Shown piece after piece: positions 50,694 through 59,061 of a DNA stretch of 64,000 nt; position 1 is the first letter of the stretch, and the number at the start of each line of letters is the position of its first letter. Below the pieces are notes generated by a model. The model made no database searches and was not told the origin of the DNA. It saw only the letters and a program-made list of their open reading frames with translations. The stretch covers positions 1 to 64,000 of the forward strand of contig JAUVLU010000006.1 in NCBI GenBank assembly GCA_030600585.1, written 5' to 3'. Origin of the DNA: Candidatus Cloacimonadota bacterium (GTDB lineage: Bacteria > Cloacimonadota > Cloacimonadia > Cloacimonadales > TCS61). A program made the translations under genes and the position numbers.

Positions 50694-51145
50694 TATTTTT
50701 CTCCTCTAATATATCGCATTTCTAAATATTTATTTTTAAAACCCACTTTCTCATAAAGGAATTTCGCAGGATTATCAGATTCAACGTGAAGAGCAATATC
50801 ACCGTTTGTTAATTCAATTGATTTATTCATTAAGAATTTTCCAATTTTTTTACCTCGATGTTCGTTGTGAACTGCTATATATACAAGTATGTTTTCCGGA
50901 ATATATCCTTTCATACCAGTATGATTTATTATAACTGCTCCAATTATTTCATTTTCTATTTTTGTTGTGATTATTATCCCTCCCAAAGATACATTCTCTT
51001 TAAGTGCATAATCAATAGATTGGATAATATCTTCTGCTGAATCACCGAATTGTTCAAGATGCTTATAAAAGAATTTAACAATTTTGTTTTTTTCTTCATT
51101 TGATGGTTTACTATCAGGAGTGTAAATAGTTAAATTTCTTCCCAT
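50693..51145 (-). CDS. GNAT family N-acetyltransferase
   Basis: 150 residues from the ATG at 51145, which is preceded by AAAGGAG; the listed start at 51244 would translate the attC-like site (CSWRDDVARRRYQS) and is rejected. The acetyl-CoA loop HRGKKIGKFLM and the LYEKVGFKNKYLEMRY end are as in the GNAT at 957-1403. It forms a two-gene cassette with the racemase. Acetylation of an amino acid related to the racemase substrate is a reasonable guess, not shown. Confidence 0.8.
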   Translation of the reverse strand: MGRNLTIYTPDSKPSNEEKNKIVKFFYKHLEQFGDSAEDIIQSIDYALKENVSLGGIIITTKIENEIIGAVIINHTGMKGYIPENILVYIAVHNEHRGKKIGKFLMNKSIELTNGDIALHVESDNPAKFLYEKVGFKNKYLEMRYIRGEK

Positions 51146-51185
51146 TATATTTTCTCCTTTGTACATATTTTGTATTATGATTAAT

Positions 51186-51345
51186 GACTGATAACGGCGG
51201 CGTGCCACGTCATCTCGCCATGAGCATTGGATTTGTTTTTTCAAATCCTGATGCGATCAGTAAGATGATAAAAGATGAGCAAATATAAAGTCAAGGGTTG
51301 TAAACTTTTTTCTCAATCTGAATGTGGAGTGCTTTTGTTAGCAGC
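51186..51345 (-). repeat. attC-like site 3 (end of LVIVD cassette)
   Basis: Minus strand: R'' GCTGCTAAC (51337-51345) eight bases after the stop of the LVIVD gene, L'' GCACTCCAC, a long variable part with hairpin GGATTTG-N6-CAAATCC (51229-51248), L' GTGGCACGCCGCC, R' G/TTATCAGTC (51186-51195). R'' is the exact complement of the cassette's own 5' TTAGCAGC (53545-53552). The L boxes pair only through CCAC/GTGG. Confidence 0.6.
51266..51294 (-). promoter_or_regulatory. putative promoter inside attC-like site 3
   Basis: Minus strand TTGACT (51289-51294), 17 bases, TTATCA (51266-51271), reading into the GNAT-racemase cassette. Confidence 0.4.
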
Positions 51346-51352
51346 ATCTTTT

Positions 51353-53521
51353 TCATTTAAGCAGCAAACATTTCTTAACTGCTTTAGTTTTCCCATTAAC
51401 ATTCAACTTATAAAAATATATTCCTGAAGAAACAGGTTGGTTATTGTCATCAGTGCCGTTCCAGGATATGGAGTAGCTGACTCCGTCGGCAAAAAACGGC
51501 GAGGGATTCGCCGACTCCAAAATATCCAAAGTTTTTATTTTCTGACCTTTGATATTATAAATTTCAAGATTCACAAAATCGGAATTTTGTGTTACTGAAA
51601 AAGAGATTGTTGTGGTTGGGTTGAAAGGATTGGGGTGGTTAGTTAATTCAAAGTCTGGTTTAATCATTAAGTTTTCGTTACTTGATGTTATACTTTCTAG
51701 ATCTAAGATTGAAACACCATAATAATTATTTGCAGTTACTAAATATTCATCAAATACTGTAAAATCCATAGACGACATATTCCAAATATAAGTATTGATA
51801 AGTTCAGGATTAGCAGGAACGGTTACATCATAAGTTATAATCTCATTCCAACTTCTATCTTCTACGATCAATTTATCATCAATAATTATTGGTTTTGTTT
51901 TAAACTTAGAATCTGGGTGTGATGAAATATTTTGAAGAAATACCGGGTTTTCAGGATCCATTATATCTACAAGTTGTAATCCGTCATAACTACAGGCAAG
52001 GTACAAAATATTATAGTGTTTAGATAAAGAATATACGTATCTTTGTGAACTAAAATATGGCAAAATAACAGGATTCTCAAGATTAGAAACATCAATTATT
52101 GTAAGACCATCATTCCCATCAGCTATGTAAACCATATCGTATGCAACTTCTAAATCATATCCGTTACCTGGAGTATTGCATTCACCAACAATATGAGGAT
52201 TTGTATGATTACTTATATCAACAATATAAAGTCCTGCTGCAGAAGATACATAAATATGAGACTCTTTGTGTTTTAGAGCATAGTTAGAACATCCTAATTC
52301 GATATAACTGTACACTACCGGATGAATTGGATCATACAAACCCAAAACGTATAATCTCGAGTTTGTGATAGCATATCCATAATTACCAACAACAATAAAA
52401 TCTTCTATTTGTCCGCAAATTCCAAAATAATTAACAATATATGGCAAGCTTGGATAACTAAAATCAATGATTTGTAAGTAGGAATTATTATCTGCTACAT
52501 AACAGAATTCTTCCGATATCGCTACTGACGAAGCATAAAATGGCGTATCAACCGACCCAACACAATCAAGATTAAAGGGTTCACTTATATCATAAATTTC
52601 CAAACCAGTATATAAATCTATAATGTAAGCAAAATTATCAGAAATTATAGCATTATATGCACAGATTGGAGTTTTTAAAGCACCAATTAATTCCGGCTCA
52701 AAGATATTACTTATATCTAAAACTTGGAATCCACTCTGACCACAGGAGAGATAAGCTATATTTTGTGATATTTTTATTCCATTTATTGTTGTATATGGTA
52801 TTTCATAAGTCGAGATTAAATTAAAATTCGTAGGGTCGCTTATATCATAAATTACAAATTTGCCTGTAGTCGTTGATACATAAGCAAGAGACTCAACAAT
52901 TACAATATCTTTAACCCAGTCAGGTGGATTATAGTATTCATATACTAATGAAGGTGCTGTAGGATTACTAACATTAACAACTTGGATACTTCCCATGAAA
53001 TTAGAAATATATATTAGTGTATCAGAAAGAGCAATTTTGCTAGCACTAATCATATCGAAACTTCCTAATAATTCTGGATTATGAGGATCGCTAACATCAA
53101 TGATTTGTAATCCTGATTGTCGATCTGCGATATATACAATAGAGTCAGAAACCACTAAAGATAATGCACAATCCGGTGTGTCAATGCTACCTAATATTTG
53201 AGGTGATTGTGGATTGCTTACATCTAAAATCAGAAGCCCATCGGTTGTATTTGCAACATAAGCGATATCACCATTTACTTCGATTTCTCGGCAAGTATCT
53301 AAAATCTCTAAACAACCAATATGTATAGGATTATTCTGTTCGCTTACGTCTATTATGTGTATCCCTGCATCATCTGGAACTAAAATTGTAGAATCAATTA
53401 GTTCCAAATCCATTGCCCAGAATGGTTCACCACTATGACCAATTTTGTGATAAATCGCTTCCAATGAGATACATAACAAAAGAATGAATATTATACAGAG
53501 TATACATTTTGATTTATACAT
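51353..53521 (-). CDS. LVIVD-repeat exported protein with T9SS sorting domain
   Basis: 722 residues. Signal peptide KCILCIIFILLLCISLEA, then about a dozen LVIVD-type repeats of ~45 residues (LLILDVSNPQSPQILGSI, LQIIDVSDPHNPELLGSF, LTIIDVSNLENPVILPYF), which form beta-propellers in surface proteins. The C-terminal sorting domain NHPNPFNPTTTISFSV is almost identical in DNA to that of the 47811 gene and has the same in-frame palindromic insert. AGATGGAGGTAAG provides the ribosome site within the conserved cassette 5' end. Probably a secreted or surface-anchored binding protein. Confidence 0.85.
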   Translation of the reverse strand: MYKSKCILCIIFILLLCISLEAIYHKIGHSGEPFWAMDLELIDSTILVPDDAGIHIIDVSEQNNPIHIGCLEILDTCREIEVNGDIAYVANTTDGLLILDVSNPQSPQILGSIDTPDCALSLVVSDSIVYIADRQSGLQIIDVSDPHNPELLGSFDMISASKIALSDTLIYISNFMGSIQVVNVSNPTAPSLVYEYYNPPDWVKDIVIVESLAYVSTTTGKFVIYDISDPTNFNLISTYEIPYTTINGIKISQNIAYLSCGQSGFQVLDISNIFEPELIGALKTPICAYNAIISDNFAYIIDLYTGLEIYDISEPFNLDCVGSVDTPFYASSVAISEEFCYVADNNSYLQIIDFSYPSLPYIVNYFGICGQIEDFIVVGNYGYAITNSRLYVLGLYDPIHPVVYSYIELGCSNYALKHKESHIYVSSAAGLYIVDISNHTNPHIVGECNTPGNGYDLEVAYDMVYIADGNDGLTIIDVSNLENPVILPYFSSQRYVYSLSKHYNILYLACSYDGLQLVDIMDPENPVFLQNISSHPDSKFKTKPIIIDDKLIVEDRSWNEIITYDVTVPANPELINTYIWNMSSMDFTVFDEYLVTANNYYGVSILDLESITSSNENLMIKPDFELTNHPNPFNPTTTISFSVTQNSDFVNLEIYNIKGQKIKTLDILESANPSPFFADGVSYSISWNGTDDNNQPVSSGIYFYKLNVNGKTKAVKKCLLLK

Positions 53522-53544
53522 CTTACCTCCATCTTATTTATGTT

Positions 53545-53637
53545 GCTGCTAATGTTTTGCGGCTGCCACGCTTGCCCGCCTCTGGTGGGTTATTCTTGCT
53601 TCTCTTCTTGCTCACTGTGGAGCAGCCTGTTAGGGGC
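53545..53637 (-). repeat. attC-like site 2 (end of restriction cassette)
   Basis: Minus strand: R'' GCCCCTAAC, one base, L'' GGCTG-CT-CCAC, variable part, L' GTGG-CAGCC, GCAAAAC, R' A/TTAGCAGC. L''/L' form a nine-base-pair stem with a two-base bulge on the L'' side, as in canonical attC sites. R'' is the exact complement of the cassette's own 5' end TTAGGGGC (57299-57306). 93 bases in all, the most canonical of the four. Confidence 0.75.
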
Positions 53638-53654
53638 ATTTTCTTCACCTCTTT

Positions 53655-54224
53655 TTAGAAAATACCCAAATCTTTTCGCATTTGCTTCTCTAATTCATTA
53701 CGAGTATCAATTAATTTTTGTCCAATCAACTTGATTTTAGAGTTTTCATCAATATTGATATTCTGGAATTCAAACATATTTATTGTAGCTAACACATCTG
53801 GGATTAATTTTATCTGTGAATAAGCAAGTTTTTTATATTCATTAAGAATGGATAATGTTTTGCTCGAAGCGATAAATCTTAGTTGTTGAAGTTCCTCGTT
53901 AGCTTGATTAATAGTTTTCATTGATTTAGTTTGGATATTACTTAGTTCTTTTTGCATATTAATAATAGAATGATTTGAATTCTCAGGATCTGTCATAATG
54001 CTTTCAAACACTTTATTAATAGTTGGACCAAGATATTTTTCAAAATCAATCATTAATCGTTCATTGATGTTATCAATCTTTCTAAAATACTCATTATAAA
54101 TTTTAAGTCTATTCTCAAAAACGACTGAAGATTTTTTATATTTATTTATGATAATCGTTTTCCAAATTGCAATTACCCAACCAATTAAAGCAACAACAAT
54201 CGGTATAATGATTTTAAGTTCCAT
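53655..54224 (-). CDS. membrane-anchored coiled-coil protein next to restriction enzyme
   Basis: 189 residues. One N-terminal transmembrane helix (IIIPIVVALIGWVIAIWKTI) precedes a mostly alpha-helical, charged cytoplasmic region with coiled-coil character (NYKKSSVVFENRLKIYNEYF, LSNIQTKSMKTINQANEEL). No family was recognised. It starts three bases after the stop of the restriction-methyltransferase gene inside the same cassette, so a functional link such as a defence accessory is plausible but unproven. Confidence 0.65.
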   Translation of the reverse strand: MELKIIIPIVVALIGWVIAIWKTIIINKYKKSSVVFENRLKIYNEYFRKIDNINERLMIDFEKYLGPTINKVFESIMTDPENSNHSIINMQKELSNIQTKSMKTINQANEELQQLRFIASSKTLSILNEYKKLAYSQIKLIPDVLATINMFEFQNINIDENSKIKLIGQKLIDTRNELEKQMRKDLGIF

Positions 54225-54227
54225 ATA

Positions 54228-57200
54228 TTAATTTTTCCCTTCAACAATCTCGATTTCCTCTTCAGTTAAACCATAAAGCTCATAAACTATCTGATCGATT
54301 TCTTTGTCGGTTTTTTTAATTTGCTTTTGCAATACATTAATTTCATCTTTGTAACTATTAAAATATTCTTCAAATTCATCTTGTTGAGAAAATGAGAGTT
54401 TAATCTTTTTCTTCTTCAATTCAGAGACCAAAATTTTGAAATCGTAATTGTAGAATGCTTTTATTTTATTACTAAAATTTTCAATCTCAAAATTAGTTTC
54501 AAGACGATGTAGAAATTTATGAATTAAATCTTGTTGTTGTTTGTTTAAGGAAAGCATTAAATCTGCTTTTTCGATGAAGGGTTGTTGAAGTTCAATTTTG
54601 ATTTCTTTAAATGGAAATAATCGAAGGTCTTTTAAAATAATTTTAGGAAACATTTTACGAACAGATTTTGCCGTATTCTTTATAAAATAGTAAGATATTA
54701 AAGAACTATTCAAAATAACTAATACATATTTTAAAGAAATGTCTTTTTCTTCTTTTTCAATAATTGCAATATTACTTCTGTTGTATAAATAAATGTCTTC
54801 ATTATATGTTGAAATAATACTTCTTGGATATTTCCCTGTAATTTCTCTAATAATTATTTTCTCTCCATTGAATAAATTAAATGTTCTCGGAGCTGCTAAA
54901 TGAATACCATATTTTAAATATAAACCTGACCACGAAAGAAAATACCTACTAACATCTTTGCCTTCTAAATATTTAAACGTGTTTTCATTAAATTTGAAAG
55001 TAAAATCATATGGACGCTTTTTTACATCTTCTGCAGATTGCCTCGGTGTACCTTTCCCTTTTTCATATGCTTGTAAACCAGCTTTTATTTGAACAATAGA
55101 ATCAAGAATAACAGAATTTAACTCTATCTTTTTTGTTAATAATAAGCTAATATTATCAGAAAATACTTTAAATTCATAACCATCATTTTTGGAAAAATCT
55201 AATTGATTCCTTTTGTGAGAAAATACAAACTCTTTGTCTTTACTTAAAAAAATATCAAACTTATTTATATTTGCTTTTTTCTTTTGTGCAAGAATAATTA
55301 TTGTTTCAACATTTACGCCTTCAAACGAATAACCTTCTAAATTGATTATCTGATTAAGTTTACAATTATTGAGAATATACTCTCTTAATTCTTTGCCAGA
55401 ATAAACCATCAACCAAGCATTCGGAACAATTAAACCAAAAATCCCTTTCTCTTTTAATATCTCAATAGATTTCTCCATAAATAGCAGATAAGTATTTACT
55501 TGGTAGATTGCAGAATTGTAAGATTTTGTATAATAATATTTCTCATTCTCAGTTATGTTTTCTCGTGCAAAAACATAAGGTGGGTTTCCAATCACAACAT
55601 CAAAACCACCATTTTGCATAATTTCTGGAAATTCTTTATTCCAGTCAAAAGCTTTTTCTCCTGCAATTTCAGGATCATCAATTAAGGAATTACCACATTT
55701 AATATGTTCGCTCAAATCAGTTAATTTTCTTCCTTTCTTTGCAGTTTTAAGCCAAAGTGAAAGTTTGGCAATTTCAACTGATTCTTCGTTAATATCAACA
55801 CCATAAAGATTGTTTTCCAAAACCGCTGTATCAATATCAAAAAGAGATAGCTGCCCTTTTCGCAAATCCGTTTCAAGATCAATTATAAAATTGTGCTCAT
55901 CAATTAAAAAGTTTAAAGCTTGATTTAGAAATGCTCCGCTTCCGCAAGCAGGATCGAGAATTTTTAGAGAGAGAAGCCACTCTTTATATTTTTCAAGTTT
56001 ATCGAAAAGCTGTTCGCCTTTTTTTGAAATTGATTTTCTGGTTTTCTTAAAATAGGTTTCATCAATTTCAAGGTTATTTAATTTTAGTTCACTTTTCTTT
56101 TCATTACAAAGTGTACCGACTGTGTTTTCAACAATATGTTTTGTAATGTAATTCGGTGTATAAAAAACACCTTCTTTTTTTCTTCTTGTTTGTTTTTTGT
56201 CTAAACCTTCTCCGCTGATCTCTGCATTTAATTTTTCAATATCTGTTAAACTATGCTCAAAAATGTGTCCCAAAATATTAACATCAATTTCGGAATCAAA
56301 ATCATAATTTGAAAGTTTGAGAGAATCAATAATTAATATTTCATCATCAATTTCTACATTATCTAAAATCTCATCGAATTGGAATAAACCACCATTGTAA
56401 GCATCAATAGAAAGTTTTTCGTAACCCTTATTTATGTAATCAAAATATTTTGTGAAAATTTTGTAGAGTGGGGTGTAAACGTCCAAATCTTTTAGCTTTT
56501 TGTAATCATCAATAATTTTTGAAATTATGTTTGGCGGAATCAATCCTTTATCTTCGGCGAAGAAAATAAACAGAAAGCGGTCTAATAATTTTTGAGATTT
56601 TTTGAATAAGAGTAACTTATTAATTTGGGGATTATTTTTTGTTAAGTTTTGGAAAATGTTATTTCTGAAAATCGAATAATCATTATAAAGCTTTTTAGAA
56701 ATTTGATCTTCGTGCTGGTTGGACTTTTCTTTTATTATTGATGGTACATCTTCGAAAATACTATCTTTACTGAAACAAAGATAAAGATATTTGAATTCAT
56801 CTTTGGAAAGTTGGAATACATTAAATTCTTCAAATTCAGTTGCATCATTAATGTATAATCTGATCTTTTCAAAATTAGAAGTTATTACATATTTGCAATT
56901 TGATTGATGAGCTTTGTAATTAAAAGCCTGTTTTTCAATTGTTTTTAGATCTTTCGTTTTCGTTGATTTTAATTCGATAACTGCAATTGGATTTTCTTTT
57001 CTCAGAATTGCTCCGTCAGCTTTTTCTGCATCGGTTTTATTTTTGAATTCAGTTGTTAGATTAAAATTTTCGTTTGGATTTATTGTGTAATTTAAGCAAT
57101 CAACAAATAATTCTCGTAAAAATCCTTCTTGATATTGTTCTTCTTTAAGAGCTCTGATTCTTTCAGCTCTCCCCAAATCATTAAAATACTTTGTATATTT

Positions 57201-57278
57201 TTTGTAATTATCTTCTATCAAATCAGAAGGTAAATTCTTCAGATATTTTTTAACTATTACTTTTTGGAATAATGACAA
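54228..57278 (-). CDS. type IIG-like restriction enzyme with N6-adenine methyltransferase
   Basis: 1016 residues. The N-terminus has a PD-(D/E)XK-type nuclease core, ADGAILRKENPIAVIELKST (~85-105). The central methyltransferase shows motif I LDPACGSGAFLNQ (~439) and the catalytic NPPY in DVVIGNPPYVFA (~561), and the C-terminal third (VQIKAGLQAYEKG, YLEGKDVSRYF, PKIILKDLRLFPF) is a target-recognition domain. This is the Eco57I-like single-chain restriction-modification layout. The start is a TTG at 57278 with AGGAGG six bases before it, 20 bases inside the cassette 5' end. BREX PglX is an alternative, but no other BREX gene is present. Confidence 0.88.
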   Translation of the reverse strand: MSLFQKVIVKKYLKNLPSDLIEDNYKKYTKYFNDLGRAERIRALKEEQYQEGFLRELFVDCLNYTINPNENFNLTTEFKNKTDAEKADGAILRKENPIAVIELKSTKTKDLKTIEKQAFNYKAHQSNCKYVITSNFEKIRLYINDATEFEEFNVFQLSKDEFKYLYLCFSKDSIFEDVPSIIKEKSNQHEDQISKKLYNDYSIFRNNIFQNLTKNNPQINKLLLFKKSQKLLDRFLFIFFAEDKGLIPPNIISKIIDDYKKLKDLDVYTPLYKIFTKYFDYINKGYEKLSIDAYNGGLFQFDEILDNVEIDDEILIIDSLKLSNYDFDSEIDVNILGHIFEHSLTDIEKLNAEISGEGLDKKQTRRKKEGVFYTPNYITKHIVENTVGTLCNEKKSELKLNNLEIDETYFKKTRKSISKKGEQLFDKLEKYKEWLLSLKILDPACGSGAFLNQALNFLIDEHNFIIDLETDLRKGQLSLFDIDTAVLENNLYGVDINEESVEIAKLSLWLKTAKKGRKLTDLSEHIKCGNSLIDDPEIAGEKAFDWNKEFPEIMQNGGFDVVIGNPPYVFARENITENEKYYYTKSYNSAIYQVNTYLLFMEKSIEILKEKGIFGLIVPNAWLMVYSGKELREYILNNCKLNQIINLEGYSFEGVNVETIIILAQKKKANINKFDIFLSKDKEFVFSHKRNQLDFSKNDGYEFKVFSDNISLLLTKKIELNSVILDSIVQIKAGLQAYEKGKGTPRQSAEDVKKRPYDFTFKFNENTFKYLEGKDVSRYFLSWSGLYLKYGIHLAAPRTFNLFNGEKIIIREITGKYPRSIISTYNEDIYLYNRSNIAIIEKEEKDISLKYVLVILNSSLISYYFIKNTAKSVRKMFPKIILKDLRLFPFKEIKIELQQPFIEKADLMLSLNKQQQDLIHKFLHRLETNFEIENFSNKIKAFYNYDFKILVSELKKKKIKLSFSQQDEFEEYFNSYKDEINVLQKQIKKTDKEIDQIVYELYGLTEEEIEIVEGKN

Positions 57279-57298
57279 TTATTTCCTCCTGTTCTGTT

Positions 57299-57439
57299 GC
57301 CCCTAATGAGCACACTGCGAAATTGTCCCGAAAACTTTCGGGACACTCAGACAAACCACCTAAGTTTGAATCCGGCAGCTGCCGGATTCAGACGAGACAA
57401 ACTACGAGACTGAACCGCACGGCACTTTTGTTATGTGCC
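57299..57439 (-). repeat. attC-like site 1 (end of TIR cassette)
   Basis: Minus strand: R'' GGCACATAAC directly after the TIR stop, AAA, L'' AGTGC-CG-TGCG, a variable part made of two palindromes (24 bases centred on GGCAGCTGCC at 57367-57390 and GTCCCGAAA-AC-TTTCGGGAC-type at 57324-57345), L' CGCA-GT-GTGCT, CA, R' A/TTAGGGGC. The expected matching 5' box (TTATGTGCC) was not found upstream of the TIR gene. Confidence 0.65.
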
Positions 57440-57440
57440 A

Positions 57441-58391
57441 TCATTTAGTCCTTAACTTCCTTTTCAATTCAGGGCTTATTGATGTTACAATTCTACCGTT
57501 TCCACTAAGTTTTATGTTTTTTATATATGTTTGGCTCTCTAAAAAATCAAGAATATGTTTTATAAGATAACTATTTAAATTGGTCTCTTCTTCAATTGTA
57601 GAATTTGAAATTTGACCTTTATAATTAACAATAAAAAAAGCAACTTTGTTTATTGAATCATCATAGCTCTTTAGAAAATGTTTCGCATAACGTTTAAATC
57701 CAATTGTTGTTAAGGTTATGTGTGCTATTTGACCACCTGCTCTTAAACTTTTAAAGAAATATCGATTATCTAGTATTTCAATACTTTCATTAAAAACTTC
57801 TTCAGAAATGTCGTATTTTTTATTAACAATTTCATAAATTTTACTTATATTAAAATCACCAAATCCATTTTTCATTGCTTTTTCACAAATTTCTTTTAAA
57901 ATAATTGTATCTTCTTTTGTAAAACTTGGAATTGTAGAAATAGCTGTTGAAGCATAATTTGGGATACTACCCAACTTTGGTTTAGAATATAGACCAAAAA
58001 TGGAACTTATAATTACTTCTAATTCTGTTTCATAATTATTTAACTCCTTAATATTTTGCCATACAGTTGATTTTAAAGATTCAGGTATTTCACAATCGTC
58101 AATAATAACAGGAATCAGCTTAGTATTTTTTTCAATTTTTTTTATAAATCCTGCATTCAATTCTTCTTTTACCCATTTTTTTGACACACTATTTTTTGAA
58201 AGTATAATTATCATTGCATCTGCATTTTTTATCCCTTCTTCAAAAATTTTGTCTATCAAACTATCACCTGGCAACATTTCCCACTTATCAAGCCAGGCAT
58301 CAATACCATTGTTTCTTAATTTCGTTGCAAAATCTAACACAAATCTTTTCTTATCTTCACTTGCGTGACTGATAAAAACTTTTGGATTCAT
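57441..58391 (-). CDS. TIR-domain protein with C-terminal winged-helix-like region
   Basis: 316 residues. The TIR domain (1-~135) begins PKVFISHASEDKKRFV and has WLDKWEMLPGDSL, whose glutamate is the expected NADase catalytic residue, and MIIILSKNSVSKKWVKEEL. Residues ~165-316 are helical with winged-helix-like pieces (YFFKSLRAGGQIAHITLTTIGFKRY; SNSTIEEETNLNSYLIKHIL), which might sense or bind nucleic acid. Stand-alone TIR proteins often act in anti-phage abortive responses; that role is inferred here from its place beside a restriction enzyme cassette. AAGGAA precedes the ATG; promoter at 58509-58538. Confidence 0.85.
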   Translation of the reverse strand: MNPKVFISHASEDKKRFVLDFATKLRNNGIDAWLDKWEMLPGDSLIDKIFEEGIKNADAMIIILSKNSVSKKWVKEELNAGFIKKIEKNTKLIPVIIDDCEIPESLKSTVWQNIKELNNYETELEVIISSIFGLYSKPKLGSIPNYASTAISTIPSFTKEDTIILKEICEKAMKNGFGDFNISKIYEIVNKKYDISEEVFNESIEILDNRYFFKSLRAGGQIAHITLTTIGFKRYAKHFLKSYDDSINKVAFFIVNYKGQISNSTIEEETNLNSYLIKHILDFLESQTYIKNIKLSGNGRIVTSISPELKRKLRTK

Positions 58392-58985
58392 AAATAAATT
58401 CCTTTTTTTGTTATTTTTGAACGTTTATGTCTAAAAATCTTTTGTATAAATCTCAAGTTTTCTCTCCTAAATTCCAACTGTTTCAAATTAATTATTAAAA
58501 TCAAAACCGAATTTGTAAATATTATTATTAAGTGTCAATTAGAAAATGTTTTTCAGTTAAGAAGTTTAGTTATTTAGTGGTTAATAAGAGAAAATAGATA
58601 TGAAAAATCTGAGATTCTTCGTTAGAAAGGTAAACAGAATTTCTCAGAAAGACAGATTTTTTTCATTCTCAAATCATAAATCGTATATCGAAAATCTCAA
58701 ATCAATTCTTTCTGCTAGTTTAAGGGGAAGGGTTGGGGATGGGGTTCAGAAAGACAGAATTTTTCATTCTCAAATCGTATATCGTTAATCGAAAAATCGT
58801 AAATCTCAAATCATTTCTTCCACCGGCATCTTATGTTCCCTCTCTTGTTTTTTAAGAGAGGGATAGCAGGGTGAGTTCAGCGTTCCCAATATCCTGAATG
58901 CTTTCGGGAAAACGAGGAAAAATGATTGTGATGTTAAGATATAAAATAAAAAAGCTGTCCGATCAATCGAACAGCTAAAAATATA
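58392..58985. repeat. gene-free region with TIR promoter and an imperfect direct repeat
   Basis: Minus-strand TTGACA (58533-58538) with AAATTC 18 bases on is a likely TIR promoter. Two ~70-base direct repeats follow (58645-58712 and 58747-58821), both starting CAGAAAGACAGA and containing CATTCTCAAATC, CGTATATCG and AATCTCAAATCA, separated by a G-rich segment. A hairpin CCCTCTCTT-N6-AAGAGAGGG lies near 58848-58864 and a degenerate GCGTTCCC...GGGAAAACG hairpin near 58880-58916. The 62-codon ORF here reads through the repeats and is rejected. Confidence 0.6.
58953..58976 (-). terminator. intrinsic terminator of the Pro-Val-Val tRNA operon
   Basis: Minus strand AGCTGTTCGAT-TG-ATCGGACAGCT followed by TTTTTTA, nine bases after the tRNA-Val CCA end. 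The one-base stem difference forms a T-G pair. Confidence 0.85.
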
Positions 58986-59061
58986 TGGTGGGCGCGGAGG
59001 GACTTGAACCCCCGACCACCTGCTTGTAAGGCAGGCGCTCTCCCAACTGAGCTACACGCCC
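58986..59061 (-). tRNA. tRNA-Val(UAC), copy 2
   Basis: Minus strand GGGCGTGTAGCTCAGTTGGG, anticodon loop TTACAAG flanked by CCTGC/GCAGG (anticodon TAC), T-arm GGTTCAAGTCC, CCA encoded. Identical to the copy at 59231-59306. Confidence 0.95.

Larger units (their letters stand above)
49494..57439 (-). mobile_element. integron-like gene-cassette array (attC cluster, no integrase seen)
   Basis: Four attC-like sites at 57299-57439, 53545-53637, 51186-51345 and 49494-49623 divide this region into cassettes, all transcribed on the minus strand. Each cassette begins with TTRRNR-type bases just before a ribosome site and ends with an RYYYAAC-type box just after the last stop. For three cassettes the two end boxes are mutual reverse complements: TTAGGGGC/GCCCCTAA, TTAGCAGC/GCTGCTAA and TTATCAG/CTGATAA. 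Different cassettes have different box sequences, as in true integrons where each box pairs within its own circle. Internal stems GGCTG..CCAC / GTGG..CAGCC are present. No integrase gene lies in the window, so it may be a CALIN or lie some distance from its integrase. Confidence 0.7.

Noticed and set aside
51146-51244. N-terminal extension of the second GNAT (MKKQIQCSWRDDVARRR)
   Set aside because: It translates attC-like site 3; AAAGGAG precedes the internal ATG and the paralogue starts at the equivalent point.
54228-57278. BREX PglX
   Set aside because: The architecture with an N-terminal nuclease motif fits a type IIG enzyme, and no PglZ, BrxA, BrxB, BrxC or BrxL gene is nearby.
47649-58985. 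Integron integrase or transposase driving the array
   Set aside because: No tyrosine or DDE recombinase-like ORF is present in the window; the array is reported as lacking a visible integrase.
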